A DNA stretch of 6,273 nucleotides, from the NCBI GenBank assembly GCA_030044295.1, contig JASHWB010000441.1, positions 1-6,273 of the forward strand, in the 5' to 3' direction. The notes below the pieces were generated by a model that saw only the letters and a program-made list of their open reading frames with translations, was not told where the DNA came from and ran no database searches. This document shows, piece after piece, positions 1 through 6,167 of the stretch. The translations under genes and the position numbers were made by a program. Every line of letters starts with the position of its first letter. The stretch's first letter is position 1. Source of the stretch: Candidatus Acidiferrales bacterium. Its GTDB lineage: Bacteria > Acidobacteriota > Terriglobia > Acidiferrales > UBA7541.

Positions 1-210
1 GAAACCGGGGGGAGTTAGGTTGCGCTAGGGATCGGGATGGCTGGCTCGACATTGAGGCCTGAATCCGCACTCGATCCAGCGATTACGCTCAGATTCGGTA
101 TCAATTTTCGATGTCCCGCCAGCGCGACGGTGCGGTAGGTGCGCAATTAGGCGTTCGGCGGCAAGGTCTATCATTGGGTCCCAGCCAGAAAGCGAAGGAT
201 ATTAGCCGTC
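1..210. other. Leading stretch without a supported gene
   Basis: No convincing coding region is visible on either strand. One + frame is open from base 3 and stops with TGA at 60-62; it could be the last 19 codons of an upstream gene, but that is too short to judge. No sigma-70 -35/-10 pair stands out; TATCAA at 99-104 has no partner -35. A purine-rich GAAGGA (194-199) lies 11 bases before an ATG at 211 and could be a ribosome binding site for a longer form of the first glycosyltransferase. The stretch is probably the intergenic leader of the gene group. Confidence 0.4.
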
Positions 211-297
211 ATGTTCGGGCAAGCTGAACCAATTGCTGGGGTGGAAGCGCAATCAAGGCGGCTATCTCCACGCCCAGAATTAATGACGATCATTGGG

Positions 298-1308
298 ATG
301 AAGGAACTTTCGATTCTGATCGTGAATTGGAACTCGAAGGACTATTTGCAGGCGTGCCTCGCTAGCATTTACCGAGAAACCCGCGGAATAGATTTTGAGG
401 TGATTGTGGTGGAGAACGCGTCCTGGGACGGCGCGGCGGAGATGGTGGCGGAGAAGTTCCCGCAGGTGCGTTTTATCCAGAGCGAGGAGAACCTGGGATT
501 CGCGCGAGGGAACAACCTAGCCTTCGCACATAGCGTTGGGAAGACGGTTCTTCTCTTGAACCCGGATACGGAAATCATTGAGAACGCGATTTCTACAATG
601 ATGGCGGCTCTGAAGGCTACGCCGGATGCAGGAATTATAGGCTGCCGAAATGTACGGGCAGACTTAACTCTAATAACCGAATCGATTCGGCGCTTCCCGT
701 CAATTTTGCAGGAAATCCTCGGCATGGAATGGCTGCGGCAGGCGTGGCCGACTTGCGAACTGTGGTCGATTGACGTTCTGTTCCATGAACACAAGGGTCC
801 GGTGCAGGTGGACGTCGTTACGGGAGCCTGCCAACTGATATCACGGGACGTGTATCAGGCGGTAGGCGGCTTGAGCGCGAAATATTTTATGTATTCGGAA
901 GATATCGAGATTTGTGCGGCGGCGTTGACACGAGGATGGAAGACCTACTACGTCGCGAATGCGCAAATCATCCATCATGGAGGCAAAAGCACGCATAGCA
1001 GCGGACGCGGCGATCGCTGGGTTTCGATCATGCAAAAACACGCGCTGTGGCAATTCCACCGCGCGGCGCGCGGAAAAGGATATGCAGCGCTGTTTCGTGC
1101 GGTGATCGGGTTCGTAGCTGTGCTCTGGATCATGGCGGCGCTGGTGATGTCACCCATATTGTTCGCGACTAGGAAAAGGGATGCGTGGTGGAGAGTGTGG
1201 CGACGGTGGACGGGCGCACTGCAGTGGGCAGTCGGGTTGGAACGGCTGTCGCGCCGGTTCCGAACCCAAGCGGTTTCACGCGGAACGGCGGACGCGCTAG
1301 GTCAGTGA
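298..1308 (+). CDS. GT2 family glycosyltransferase, WbbL/rhamnosyltransferase-like, with C-terminal membrane segment
   Basis: Probable inverting GT-A glycosyltransferase that adds a sugar from a nucleotide donor to a lipid-linked glycan at the cytoplasmic membrane face. Numbering from ATG 298 (336 residues): the N-terminal strand LSILIVNWNS (4-13) and VVENASWDG (37-45) form the nucleotide-binding start; ENLGFARGNN (64-73) is a hallmark of WbbL-type rhamnosyltransferases; NPDTE (88-92) stands at the DxD metal site; MYSEDIEIC (198-206) carries the acidic acceptor-side motif, followed by RGW and IIHHGGKS (224-231). A hydrophobic stretch near 262-291 looks like one membrane helix or hairpin, followed by a basic tail. 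Start choice: 298 gives the usual GT2 N-terminus but has no clear ribosome site; ATG 211 has GAAGGA at 194-199 and would add 29 residues with no recognisable domain; ATG 283 is also possible. The donor sugar cannot be told from sequence. Its stop overlaps or touches the next gene. Confidence 0.9.
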   Translation: MKELSILIVNWNSKDYLQACLASIYRETRGIDFEVIVVENASWDGAAEMVAEKFPQVRFIQSEENLGFARGNNLAFAHSVGKTVLLLNPDTEIIENAISTMMAALKATPDAGIIGCRNVRADLTLITESIRRFPSILQEILGMEWLRQAWPTCELWSIDVLFHEHKGPVQVDVVTGACQLISRDVYQAVGGLSAKYFMYSEDIEICAAALTRGWKTYYVANAQIIHHGGKSTHSSGRGDRWVSIMQKHALWQFHRAARGKGYAALFRAVIGFVAVLWIMAALVMSPILFATRKRDAWWRVWRRWTGALQWAVGLERLSRRFRTQAVSRGTADALGQ

Positions 1309-1313
1309 GTCAA

Positions 1314-2246
1314 ATGGAGAGAGCGAGATCGAGCGCTTTGCTGCGCGCGCCGGAATCAGGTAAAGCACGTGTGGGCGGCAGATACGTGTTGGCGACTGCG
1401 GCGTACAACGAAGGTGAGAATATCGAAAAAACGATCAAGTCCGTGCTGGCGCAGACGCGGCTACCGGAGAAATGGGTAATCGTAAGCGACGGATCGCAGG
1501 ACGCGACGGACGAGATCGTACAGAAGTACGCGGAGCAATGCGAATTTATCGATCTCTTACGCATCACAAGGCAGCCGGGCCGCAGTTTCGGTTCGAAGGT
1601 ACTGGCGCTTCGAAGCGCAAACGGAATCCTCAAGGGCATCGAGTTTGAATTCATCGGGAATCTGGACGCGGATATCACGCTCGAACCGACGTACTTCGAA
1701 GACCTTTTGAACCGCTTCGAGATGAATTCAAAACTGGGCATCGCGGGCGGGTTCGTGCACGAAAAAATCGGCGGTGAATTTCGAAGCCGGAGATTTAACC
1801 GGACGTACTCGGTTGCTCACGCGGCTCAGCTCGTTCGGCGCGAGTGCTACGAGCAGTTCGGTGGCTATGCAGTGCTTGAGTACGGGGGCGAGGATTGGCA
1901 TGCTCAAACATCGGCGCGGATGAATGGTTGGGAAGCAGAAGCATTTCCTGGCTTGCCGGCATTTCATCACCGGCGGACGGGCGAAGCGGACAACCTCGTG
2001 CGTCACAAATTTCGCCAAGGTCGGATGGATCACGCGCTTGGTAGCGGCTGCTTTTTCGAGACGTTGAAGTGCCTTGAGCGGATACCTGAAAAGCCGTTCT
2101 TCATTGGGGCCATAGCACGCCTATCGGGGTTTTCGTGGTCATGGATTCGCCGCGAGCGCAAGCCCGTATCCAAGGCATTTGTTGCGTACATGAGAAGCGA
2201 ACAACGCAGAAAACTAAAGGCGATTTTTGGTCGAACGCGAGGCTAG
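1314..2246 (+). CDS. GT2 family (GT-A fold) glycosyltransferase
   Basis: Second family-2 glycosyltransferase, about 310 residues from ATG 1314, soluble (no membrane segment seen). Motifs in that numbering: YVLATAAYNEGENI (24-37) with the classic AAYNE start; VSDGSQDATDEIV (57-69); NLDADITLEP (116-125), whose DAD is the metal/nucleotide-sugar site; GGFVHEKIGG (145-154); a conserved-looking YGGEDWHAQ block (190-198) whose ED is the likely catalytic acidic pair; and FHHRRTG (217-223). The tail is basic. Start choice: the frame is open back to ATG 1185, which would overlap the first gene by 124 bases and encode Arg/Val/Gly-rich sequence with no domain. GTG 1305 would give a GTGA 4-base overlap with the upstream stop, typical of translational coupling; ATG 1314 is the simplest ATG. 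All give the same catalytic domain. Donor and acceptor are unknown; being coupled to the first GT suggests consecutive sugar additions on the same glycan. Confidence 0.9.
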   Translation: MERARSSALLRAPESGKARVGGRYVLATAAYNEGENIEKTIKSVLAQTRLPEKWVIVSDGSQDATDEIVQKYAEQCEFIDLLRITRQPGRSFGSKVLALRSANGILKGIEFEFIGNLDADITLEPTYFEDLLNRFEMNSKLGIAGGFVHEKIGGEFRSRRFNRTYSVAHAAQLVRRECYEQFGGYAVLEYGGEDWHAQTSARMNGWEAEAFPGLPAFHHRRTGEADNLVRHKFRQGRMDHALGSGCFFETLKCLERIPEKPFFIGAIARLSGFSWSWIRRERKPVSKAFVAYMRSEQRRKLKAIFGRTRG

Positions 2247-2317
2247 CTCCGACCGTATCAATAGATTCGAAAATCCTGATCGCGAGGATACGATCCCGTT
2301 TCACTGCGATCCAACGA

Positions 2318-3538
2318 ATGGCATCCCTCGAACGTAAAGCTTTAGACGCCATCCTGCGCAGAATACGTGAGCGGCGGAAACGATCGGCCGGGGGACAATC
2401 GCCGGTTCGAAGCCCGCGCGCGACAACGCCTGCAACTCTCCGTGAAGCAGCGTTTTCTGATTTCGAGGCGATCACCGCACTGAAGCGGCGCGGAGGCATC
2501 GTCATTGATCCACACGAGAATTGGAAACGCTTGTGGGTTCGCAATCCCGCCCTTGATCGAATGAAGGGGCTAGCAATCGGCTGGGTACTCGAGGCACAAG
2601 GAAAGATAGTTGGTTATCTTGGAAACGTTGCGCTCCTATACCGGTACACGGAGAGAACGCTGACTGCGGTCAGCGGCACCGGATTTGTCGTCGATCCAGA
2701 ATACCGGGCCATGAGCTTGAGCTTGGATTCGGCGTTCTATCGACAGAAGGAAATCGACCTGCGTTTGGCGACAACTGCTATCGAGTCGGTCGCAAAACTT
2801 GCCGTTGCGTTCGGATCGACGCAGTTGCCTCAGCCGGATTTTGATGTGGTCTTGTTCTGGGTATTGCAGCCGTATCCTTTCGCGCAGGCAGTAGCGAAAA
2901 AACTGGAACTGGCACCGTCCCTTTCCGCTGTGGGCACCGTATTAGCGTCGATCGTAGTGCAATCCGACAAGGTCTTGCGCCGGAGGTGGCCATCGCAGTG
3001 CAACAACGGTCTGGAGATCGAGGAGATCAGCGTTAGCGATATTGGTGAAGAGTTTCAAGAGTTCTGGGAAGGGAAAGTGAGGGAGCGGCCACGGCTACTG
3101 GCCGATCGGAGTGCCGCTACGTTGAGGTGGCATTTCGATGTTCCCGGATACCGGGGAACTGTCCAGGTTCTGTGCTGCCGCCGGAACAGGAAGCTTGTGG
3201 GCTACGTCGTAATACGCAATGACGTGGACCGGCCGGATGCCCTCCGGGCGAGCACAATTGGGGATCTCTTGGCCAAGGATGACGATGAGGAAATCGTGCG
3301 CGCTTTGTTTTTGGCGTCATTCGAGATTGCGCGGCGTGCGAAGAGTCATATTTTAGAAGTGATGGGTTTCCCGGGCGACATCCGCAGAGTTCTGAGCGGA
3401 TCGAGGCCGTACATGAGACGGCTGCCAGCCTATCCCTTTTACTACCGGACGAGTGATCCGGCTTTGCAGCAAGCTCTGTCGGAACCAGCAGCGTGGTATG
3501 CCTGTGCATACGACGGCGATAGAACGCTGATGCCGTAG
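2318..3538 (+). CDS. Tandem GNAT-like acyltransferase (FemAB/GNAT superfamily-like), probable glycan-modifying
   Basis: About 406 residues from ATG 2318. A basic N-terminal linker (about 1-35) leads to a first GNAT-like half starting ATLREAAFSDFEAI (about 39-52), with the strand VGYLGNVALLYRY (98-110) and FVVDPEYRAMSLSL (123-136). In active GNATs the PEYR segment is followed by a Gly-rich acyl-CoA pyrophosphate loop; here it reads AMSLSL with no glycine, so this half may be catalytically dead or bind another donor. The second half (about 234-350) begins IEEISVSDIGEEF and includes KLVGYVVIRND (292-302) and a helix ending in ILEVMGFPGD. The C-terminus has WYACAYDGD (393-401). Established: tandem GNAT folds occur in FemAB-like peptidyl and glycan acyltransferases. 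Inferred: it acylates the glycan built by its neighbours. Start: the frame is open to ATG 2135 inside the upstream gene, but residues before 2318 look non-domain; 2318 lacks a clear ribosome site. Spacing is 71 bases from the gene before and 37 to the next. Confidence 0.7.
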   Translation: MASLERKALDAILRRIRERRKRSAGGQSPVRSPRATTPATLREAAFSDFEAITALKRRGGIVIDPHENWKRLWVRNPALDRMKGLAIGWVLEAQGKIVGYLGNVALLYRYTERTLTAVSGTGFVVDPEYRAMSLSLDSAFYRQKEIDLRLATTAIESVAKLAVAFGSTQLPQPDFDVVLFWVLQPYPFAQAVAKKLELAPSLSAVGTVLASIVVQSDKVLRRRWPSQCNNGLEIEEISVSDIGEEFQEFWEGKVRERPRLLADRSAATLRWHFDVPGYRGTVQVLCCRRNRKLVGYVVIRNDVDRPDALRASTIGDLLAKDDDEEIVRALFLASFEIARRAKSHILEVMGFPGDIRRVLSGSRPYMRRLPAYPFYYRTSDPALQQALSEPAAWYACAYDGDRTLMP

Positions 3539-3540
3539 CG

Positions 3541-3557
3541 TTGGCATCCTGCTTGCG
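3541..3557 (+). promoter_or_regulatory. Candidate sigma-54 (-24/-12) promoter
   Basis: TTGGCATCCTGCTTGCG has the -24 element YTGGCA and the -12 element TTGC with exactly 10 bases between GG (3543-3544) and GC (3555-3556), the diagnostic RpoN spacing. It departs from consensus only at the bases after TGGCA and the last W. It sits in the 37-base gap before the deacetylase. Predicted transcription start is near 3567-3568, leaving a leader of only about 8 bases before ATG 3576, which is unusually short. No upstream activator site was identified. Confidence 0.45.
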
Positions 3558-3575
3558 AGTGACCTGAGCACTAAA

Positions 3576-4541
3576 ATGGCTGAAGAAATCCGATACGCTG
3601 CGAAACGGACGAGATATGCATCGGTGCAGCAGCGCAGAATCCGCGACGGCTGGGTTATTCGCGTGTGGAACTATGCGAAACGCGTGATAAAACTTGGCGC
3701 AAGCCTTGTTTTCCATTTGTCCGCGGAAGGCACAGACAGGTTACTGGGGATTTGTGGCAAACGGCGTCCAGCCGTCTGTATGGTTTTGCACTACCACGGT
3801 GTGCGTTCCAGTGAGCGCTTGAGATTCGCACGGCAAATGGACGTCTTGATCGGTCTCGCGGCACCGATTCCGGCAGCTCATCGAGACACACTGCAGCCAG
3901 GCAAGCGGTATGCCGCTCTCACATTTGATGATGGTTTTCAAAACGTGGTTGAAAACGCAATCCCGGAGATGGTTGCCCGGCGAATACCCGCAACCATCTT
4001 TGTCGTACCAAGCCTGCTCGGCGAGAATCCCGCGTGGAACACGCTAGGAGCGGACTATATTCGAGAAGAACTCCTTATTTCACCTGCCCAGCTGAAGGCC
4101 CTTCCGAGAGAACTAATCACCATTGGATCTCACACGATGACCCATGCGTGGCTTCCATCTGCCACGGAAGCCGAGGCACACGAGGAAATTTCCCAATCCC
4201 GCGAGAGTTTGCAGCGGCTGCTACATCAGCGGATCGACCTGTTTAGTTTTCCCTACGGGGGCTGCAACGACCGATTAATAGAGCTCTGCCGCGAGGCAGG
4301 TTATGCTCGTGTGTTTACGATCGTGCCGCGATTGGCTTTTCGGGACGCTGAAGAGTTTGTAACCGGCCGAATCGAGGTCAATCCGAGCGATTGGCCGCTA
4401 GAATTTCGTTTGAAATTGCTGGGAGCGTACCGTTGGCTACCGCCGATTCTGAAGCTCAAGCAAAAGCTGCTGGCGCTCTTATCGCTGGATGAGTCCTTCA
4501 TCGAAATGCCTGGTGCGGCTCGATATGGCCCGGAGTCGTAG
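3576..4541 (+). CDS. NodB-family polysaccharide deacetylase (carbohydrate esterase 4-like)
   Basis: Predicted metal-dependent hydrolase removing N- or O-acetyl groups from a polysaccharide. 321 residues. Visible motifs: LHYHGV (71-76), the usual opening strand in this subgroup; TFDDGF (116-121), motif 1, with D118 the catalytic base and D119 a metal ligand; SHTMTH (185-190), motif 2, with H186 and H190 as metal ligands; FSFPYGG (223-229), motif 3, where the canonical Arg is replaced as in many glycan-cluster members; and RIEVNPSDWPLEF (265-277), motif-4-like. A clear motif 5 (LxH) is not seen. The catalytic triad of metal ligands is intact, so it is probably active. The first ~65 residues are basic with a weakly hydrophobic patch (about 38-48), not a convincing signal peptide, so location is uncertain. 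ATG 3576 has no good Shine-Dalgarno; GTG 3663 (codon 30) is an alternative. It follows the GNAT-like gene by 37 bases, with a sigma-54-like element in the gap. Confidence 0.88.
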   Translation: MAEEIRYAAKRTRYASVQQRRIRDGWVIRVWNYAKRVIKLGASLVFHLSAEGTDRLLGICGKRRPAVCMVLHYHGVRSSERLRFARQMDVLIGLAAPIPAAHRDTLQPGKRYAALTFDDGFQNVVENAIPEMVARRIPATIFVVPSLLGENPAWNTLGADYIREELLISPAQLKALPRELITIGSHTMTHAWLPSATEAEAHEEISQSRESLQRLLHQRIDLFSFPYGGCNDRLIELCREAGYARVFTIVPRLAFRDAEEFVTGRIEVNPSDWPLEFRLKLLGAYRWLPPILKLKQKLLALLSLDESFIEMPGAARYGPES

Positions 4542-4638
4542 AACGGATGGGAACGGCAAGTTACCGGAAACTGAGAGTTCCTGCGACGGAATAGTACTCC
4601 TTGTTCCGCGAACCGAAAGATACGCGAGGTAGACACGC
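4542..4638 (+). other. 97-base intergenic gap with weak hairpins
   Basis: No gene. Two small inverted repeats are visible: GGAAACT/AGTTCC (about 4567-4582, one bulge) and CGGAA/TTCCG (about 4586-4608, 12-base loop). Neither is followed by a U-run, so there is no clear intrinsic terminator, and no promoter motif stands out. The 3' end carries the ribosome binding site of the acyl carrier protein gene. It may be a processing or attenuation region or simply a spacer. Confidence 0.3.
4626..4630 (+). promoter_or_regulatory. Ribosome binding site of the acyl carrier protein gene
   Basis: GAGGT lies 8 bases before ATG 4639. It is the clearest Shine-Dalgarno in the window and fixes this start. It fits the high translation usually needed for carrier proteins. 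Confidence 0.7.
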
Positions 4639-4896
4639 ATGAGCAGGGAAGAAATCGAGAAACAGATTCGTAACTATCTAGCTGGCAATTTTCTACACGG
4701 GCGCACTGACGCCCTAGCAGGGGACACCGTGCTACTGGGCAATATCATCGACTCCACGGGCACCTTGGAGTTGATTGCCTTCCTCCAGAAAAACTTCTCG
4801 ATCAGGGTGGACGACGACGACATGATTCCGGAAAATCTCGACTCGATCAGCCGACTCTCCGCATATGTCGAGTCGAAACTAGCGACGAGAAGCTGA
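4639..4896 (+). CDS. Free-standing acyl carrier protein (phosphopantetheine-binding, DltC-like)
   Basis: 85 residues, normal length for a discrete carrier protein, and acidic. The phosphopantetheine attachment motif is IIDSTGTLELI (36-46), with Ser39 the expected attachment residue. The fatty-acid-synthesis ACP motif is DSL; DST followed by GxLEL is common in free-standing carriers working with AMP-forming ligases, such as D-alanine carriers and carriers in polysaccharide or natural-product clusters. The following helix and loop (FSIRVDDDDMIPENLDSISRL, given here only as the span 53-73) show the typical V-x-D/E-D-x-x-PENLDSI pattern that starts helix III. It is cytoplasmic. It needs a phosphopantetheinyl transferase and a loading ligase, neither present in the window. 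It is followed after 17 bases by the lipoprotein gene, so the two are probably co-transcribed. Likely role by context: carry an acyl or aminoacyl group for transfer to the glycan; a lipid or small-molecule pathway is an alternative. Confidence 0.88.
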   Translation: MSREEIEKQIRNYLAGNFLHGRTDALAGDTVLLGNIIDSTGTLELIAFLQKNFSIRVDDDDMIPENLDSISRLSAYVESKLATRS

Positions 4897-4899
4897 AAC

Positions 4900-4904
4900 A
4901 GGGA
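4900..4904 (+). promoter_or_regulatory. Ribosome binding site supporting a TTG start
   Basis: AGGGA lies 9 bases before TTG 4914. Together with the lipoprotein signal peptide that begins directly after this codon, it decides the start of the next gene, as no ATG is available before the signal sequence. Confidence 0.6.
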
Positions 4905-4913
4905 CGGATTCTC

Positions 4914-6125
4914 TTGAACAGCTTTGGCCGTATCGGATATCTGGTCCTAGGGGTCATTTGCGCTGTTCTGTTGAGTGGCTGCGCACACGGGAGGACCGGG
5001 TCGCCTTACTCATGGAATGCCGCGGCCGCGGCACATTATCTCGACCTGCGCGAAGCACGTTGGTCAACGTGGCCTGGTTCGCAGCGCGGCGATGGAACGT
5101 TCTGCGTCTCGTGCCATACAGCCCTTTCTTATGCCCTTGTCCGCCCCGAAATCCATGCGGATTCTGACGGGCGGACTGGCTCAGTCGAGGAGACGGCCCT
5201 TACCGAGAACGTCCGTCGGCGAGTTCGCCTTTGGCAGCAGGTCAGGCCGTATTACCCAGGGAAGGTAGATGAGTCGAGCGGTACGGAAGCCGTCTTGAAT
5301 GCTTTGATCCTGGCTACGAGCGACGCGCGGAGCCACGAGGGCATCCGGGCCGATACCCGTTCTGCCCTCGATGATATGTGGGCGTTACAGAAAACCTCCG
5401 GAGCCCAGCAGGGAGCCTGGGCCTGGCTGCAATTTAATCAGCAGCCCTGGGAGGCGCCGGATTCCGCTTACTACGGTGCCTGCCTTGCGGCATCGGCGGT
5501 AGGCATCGCGCCCGATCGATATCGCGATGATCCAAAAATCAAACCGAATCTGGCATTGCTTCGCGACTATCTGGACAGACATTACGGCCTAGCGACCCCG
5601 ATTAACCACGTGGCTTTACTTTGGGCATCGTTAAAACTTCCGGGCTTGATCAGCCCAGAAATGCAACGCGCGATCATCGGCGAAATATATGAAAAGCAGC
5701 AGCTGGACGGCGGCTGGTCTCTCGCAACGCTTATTGGCAAGTGGAAGCGCACGGATCGAACTCCTTTGGTGCTGGAAAGTGACGGTTATGCGACCGGACT
5801 GGTCACGTACGTTTTGCAGGAGTCAGGTGTGCCGTTGAGCGATCCCCGTCTAGATCGTGGTCTTAGGTGGCTCTCAAATAACCAGAGTAGATGGAACGGT
5901 CATTGGGCGGCCTATTCACCGAATAAGCGGCGCCATGACCCATTTTCGAATGTATCCCAGTTCATGAATGACGCTGCTACCGCTTACGCCGCAATGGCTT
6001 TGACACGAGCCGACGGTCCTCCGGCGACCGAGGCCGACGAGACAAGAGGATGGCCTTTGGCCGATGTGGACCGGACCGCTCAGGATGCGAGTACGCCCAA
6101 TTCGCGTGCGACAGGGGTCAGGTAA
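4914..6125 (+). CDS. Lipoprotein with c-type heme motif and prenyltransferase/squalene-cyclase-like alpha-toroid repeats
   Basis: 403 residues from a TTG start backed by AGGGA at 4900-4904. Residues 1-23 are a lipoprotein signal peptide: hydrophobic core GYLVLGVICAVLL and lipobox LSGC with Cys23 the lipidation site. So it is exported and membrane-anchored (Ala at +2 gives no inner-membrane retention signal). FCVSCHTALSYALVRP (63-78) holds a CxxCH heme c motif (C64, C67, H68), preceded by a WSTWPGSQRGDGTF segment. The remainder is rich in aromatic helical repeats resembling terpenoid-cyclase/prenyltransferase alpha/alpha toroids: QGAWAWLQFN (166-175) with DSAYYGACLAA, QQLDGGWSL (262-270), SDGYATGLVTYVL (289-301), and WNGHWAAYSP (327-336) with NDAATAYAAMALT. 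No DxDD catalytic motif of squalene-hopene cyclase is present, so cyclase activity is unlikely. The C-terminal ~38 residues are low-complexity. It lies 17 bases after the carrier protein gene. Function unknown: a heme-bearing electron-transfer, sensing or glycan-related periplasmic protein is possible. Confidence 0.8.
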   Translation: MNSFGRIGYLVLGVICAVLLSGCAHGRTGSPYSWNAAAAAHYLDLREARWSTWPGSQRGDGTFCVSCHTALSYALVRPEIHADSDGRTGSVEETALTENVRRRVRLWQQVRPYYPGKVDESSGTEAVLNALILATSDARSHEGIRADTRSALDDMWALQKTSGAQQGAWAWLQFNQQPWEAPDSAYYGACLAASAVGIAPDRYRDDPKIKPNLALLRDYLDRHYGLATPINHVALLWASLKLPGLISPEMQRAIIGEIYEKQQLDGGWSLATLIGKWKRTDRTPLVLESDGYATGLVTYVLQESGVPLSDPRLDRGLRWLSNNQSRWNGHWAAYSPNKRRHDPFSNVSQFMNDAATAYAAMALTRADGPPATEADETRGWPLADVDRTAQDASTPNSRATGVR

Positions 6126-6167
6126 GCGACAATCAGAGGAAGCTGAGCAGTATGTCGATAGCAGACT

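Noticed and set aside
34..62. Sigma-54-like TGGCTCG...TTGA before the first gene
   Set aside because: The spacing is one base short and the -12 GC is missing.
2135..2317. N-terminal extension of the GNAT-like gene starting inside the second glycosyltransferase
   Set aside because: It would overlap the upstream gene by 112 bases, and the 61 extra residues show no domain and look like an out-of-frame reading of the glycosyltransferase.
3117..3716. 199-residue open frame on the minus strand across the GNAT-like/deacetylase junction
   Set aside because: It lies antisense to two genes with recognisable domains, crosses their boundary, and its translation is Arg/Ser/His/Pro-rich with no domain pattern.
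4034..4246. 70-residue + frame inside the deacetylase gene
   Set aside because: Fully contained in another frame of a gene with intact catalytic motifs; no own ribosome site or domain.
4567..4608. Intrinsic terminator between the deacetylase and the carrier protein
   Set aside because: The inverted repeats are short or bulged and no T-run follows either.
4914..6125. Squalene-hopene cyclase activity for the lipoprotein
   Set aside because: The repeats resemble the fold, but there is no DxDD motif, the protein is shorter than a full cyclase (about 630 or more residues), and it has an export signal and a heme motif.
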